Shown here piece after piece: positions 6,687 to 6,991 of a stretch of DNA of 6,991 bases. Position numbers and translations under genes: made by a program. Source of the DNA: an uncultured Clostridia bacterium (lineage in GTDB: Bacteria > Bacillota > Clostridia > Lachnospirales > CAG-274); the NCBI GenBank assembly GCA_947629215.1, contig CANRCU010000122.1, positions 1 to 6,991 on the forward strand. Reading direction: 5' to 3'. Under the pieces are notes generated by a model, which did not search any database, was not told where the DNA came from, and saw nothing but the letters and a program-made list of their open reading frames with translations. Positions within the stretch are counted from its first letter, which is position 1. Each line of letters opens with the position of its first letter.

Positions 6687-6726
6687 AAGCGTAGTTTCAA
6701 AAAGGAACTGCGCTTTTTGTTTTTTT
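6687..6726 (+). terminator. Strong Rho-independent terminator
   Basis: AAGCGTAGTTTC (6687-6698) pairs with GGAACTGCGCTT (6704-6715) over 12 bp with two G-U pairs and an AAAAA loop. A T-rich tract runs to 6726, interrupted by one G at 6719. This is a canonical intrinsic terminator. It could end either read-through from the glyQS cluster or a separate small RNA. Confidence 0.85.
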
Positions 6727-6808
6727 AGTAAATATACAAATTTATTTAAGTATCTAAAACAATAAATGAACCGCATATATAAATAACCAAACCGGAGGAG
6801 GAATAATT

Positions 6809-6928
6809 ATGTCAATATTCAGAATGAAAAAAGAAAACAACTACACTTGTATGTCAAATCAAGCATTTACCAAAGTAATAGATAAGTTTATTCCGCAACT
6901 TAATAATCTTGGGTTGGTGCTATACTAA
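6809..6928 (+). pseudogene. Truncated N-terminus of a mobile-element HTH (replication-initiator-like) protein
   Basis: A 39-residue ORF starts at ATG 6809 after an excellent ribosome site (GGAGGAGG, 6794-6801) and stops at TAA 6926-6928. Its first 17 residues, MSIFRMKKENNYTCMSN, resemble from memory the conserved start (M-x-x-FR-x-x-K-x-x-x-YT-x-MSN) of helix-turn-helix proteins on integrative elements, plasmids and phages of Clostridia. In those proteins the next residues form an HLR...LSLKAKGLLS segment and a winged helix. Here the sequence changes to AFTKVIDKFIPQLNNLG and ends, so the DNA-binding fold is absent. I infer a decayed or interrupted gene. The stop lies within or next to a possible insertion-sequence end. 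A genuine small peptide cannot be excluded. AT content is far higher than in the cluster to the left. Confidence 0.45.
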
Positions 6929-6933
6929 AAAAG

Positions 6934-6963
6934 TGGACAAAAAACTAAGTTATGAATTATAAT
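6934..6963 (+). promoter_or_regulatory. Promoter at the right edge (TGGACA - 18 bp - TATAAT)
   Basis: TGGACA at 6934-6939 and a perfect TATAAT at 6958-6963 are separated by 18 bp. This is the best two-box promoter match seen in the non-coding DNA of this window. Transcription would start near 6970, directly before the ribosome site at 6979-6984, giving a very short leader to a gene that begins outside the window. Confidence 0.6.
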
Positions 6964-6978
6964 AAAATAAACACTAAA

Positions 6979-6984
6979 AAGGAG
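6979..6984 (+). promoter_or_regulatory. Ribosome-binding site for a gene starting beyond the window
   Basis: AAGGAG at 6979-6984 leaves seven bases (TTGTTAA) before the window ends. A start codon is expected at or just after 6992. The TTG at 6985 is too close to the site to be the start. Confidence 0.55.
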
Positions 6985-6991
6985 TTGTTAA

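Larger units (their letters stand above)
6916..6991 (+). mobile_element. Possible left end of an insertion sequence (tentative)
   Basis: The segment around 6916-6940 (GGTGCTATACT followed by an A run and GTGGACA) resembles terminal inverted repeats of IS3-type elements, which often carry an AAAAAGTGGACA-like stretch. It is followed by a promoter and a ribosome site at the right distance for a first transposase gene. The other end and the transposase are outside the window, so this rests on pattern memory alone. Confidence 0.25.

Noticed and set aside
6537..6726. tracrRNA or CRISPR-related RNA
   Set aside because: AGCAAGTAAAAT near 6546-6557 recalls the AGCAAGTTAAAAT of Cas9 tracrRNAs, but the match is short, and there is no repeat-spacer array and no cas gene in the window. 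The match fits the ordinary stem it belongs to.
6512..6808. tRNA gene or tRNA-derived attachment site after glyQS
   Set aside because: No cloverleaf, no GTTCGAATC-like T-arm and no CCA end were found on either strand. The hairpins present do not fit tRNA arms.

Overview
The window reads as chromosomal DNA of a low-to-moderate GC Gram-positive anaerobe of the class Clostridia, most likely the Oscillospiraceae/Ruminococcaceae side. This is an inference. It rests on AGGAGG-type ribosome sites, a single-chain (alpha2-type) glycyl-tRNA synthetase, a TopA with three C-terminal zinc ribbons, and a RadC-like protein of the form I associate with that group. I could not run a taxonomic search.

Layout. 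All genes are on the + strand. Positions 1-168 hold the last 55 codons of a cell-wall amidase, followed by a probable terminator at 205-247. A non-coding stretch of about 290 bases carries a small palindrome, a 21-bp-spaced direct repeat and two promoter candidates. Then comes a tightly packed run of six genes: dprA (456-1541), topA (1578-3671), a DUF402 protein (3687-4163), a RadC-like protein (4164-4853), a small PspC-domain membrane protein (4905-5105) and glycyl-tRNA synthetase (5129-6511). The gaps are 0 to 51 bases, so most or all of these genes are probably co-transcribed.

How the genes fit together. The first four look like a nucleic-acid and nucleotide handling set. DprA handles incoming single-stranded DNA, TopA relaxes negative supercoils, the DUF402 family includes phosphohydrolases, and RadC proteins are JAB-domain proteins of unsettled function. 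PspC and GlyRS appear to be housekeeping genes riding at the end of the cluster. GlyRS has no T-box leader in the 23 bases before it.

The last 480 bases differ in character. They are strongly AT-rich and contain two substantial hairpins and a textbook intrinsic terminator at 6687-6726. A 39-codon ORF with a very good ribosome site (6809-6928) begins like the N-terminus of the helix-turn-helix proteins found on integrative elements and phages, but it stops early. A promoter and ribosome site at the very end point to another gene starting just past the window. I read this as the edge of an accessory or mobile region abutting the glyQS locus.

No clear new defence or other previously undescribed system is visible. 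The points most worth a second look are the structured RNA region after glyQS, the truncated mobile-element ORF with a possible insertion-sequence end, and the RadC-like protein whose JAB motif keeps its histidines but appears to lack the usual glutamate.
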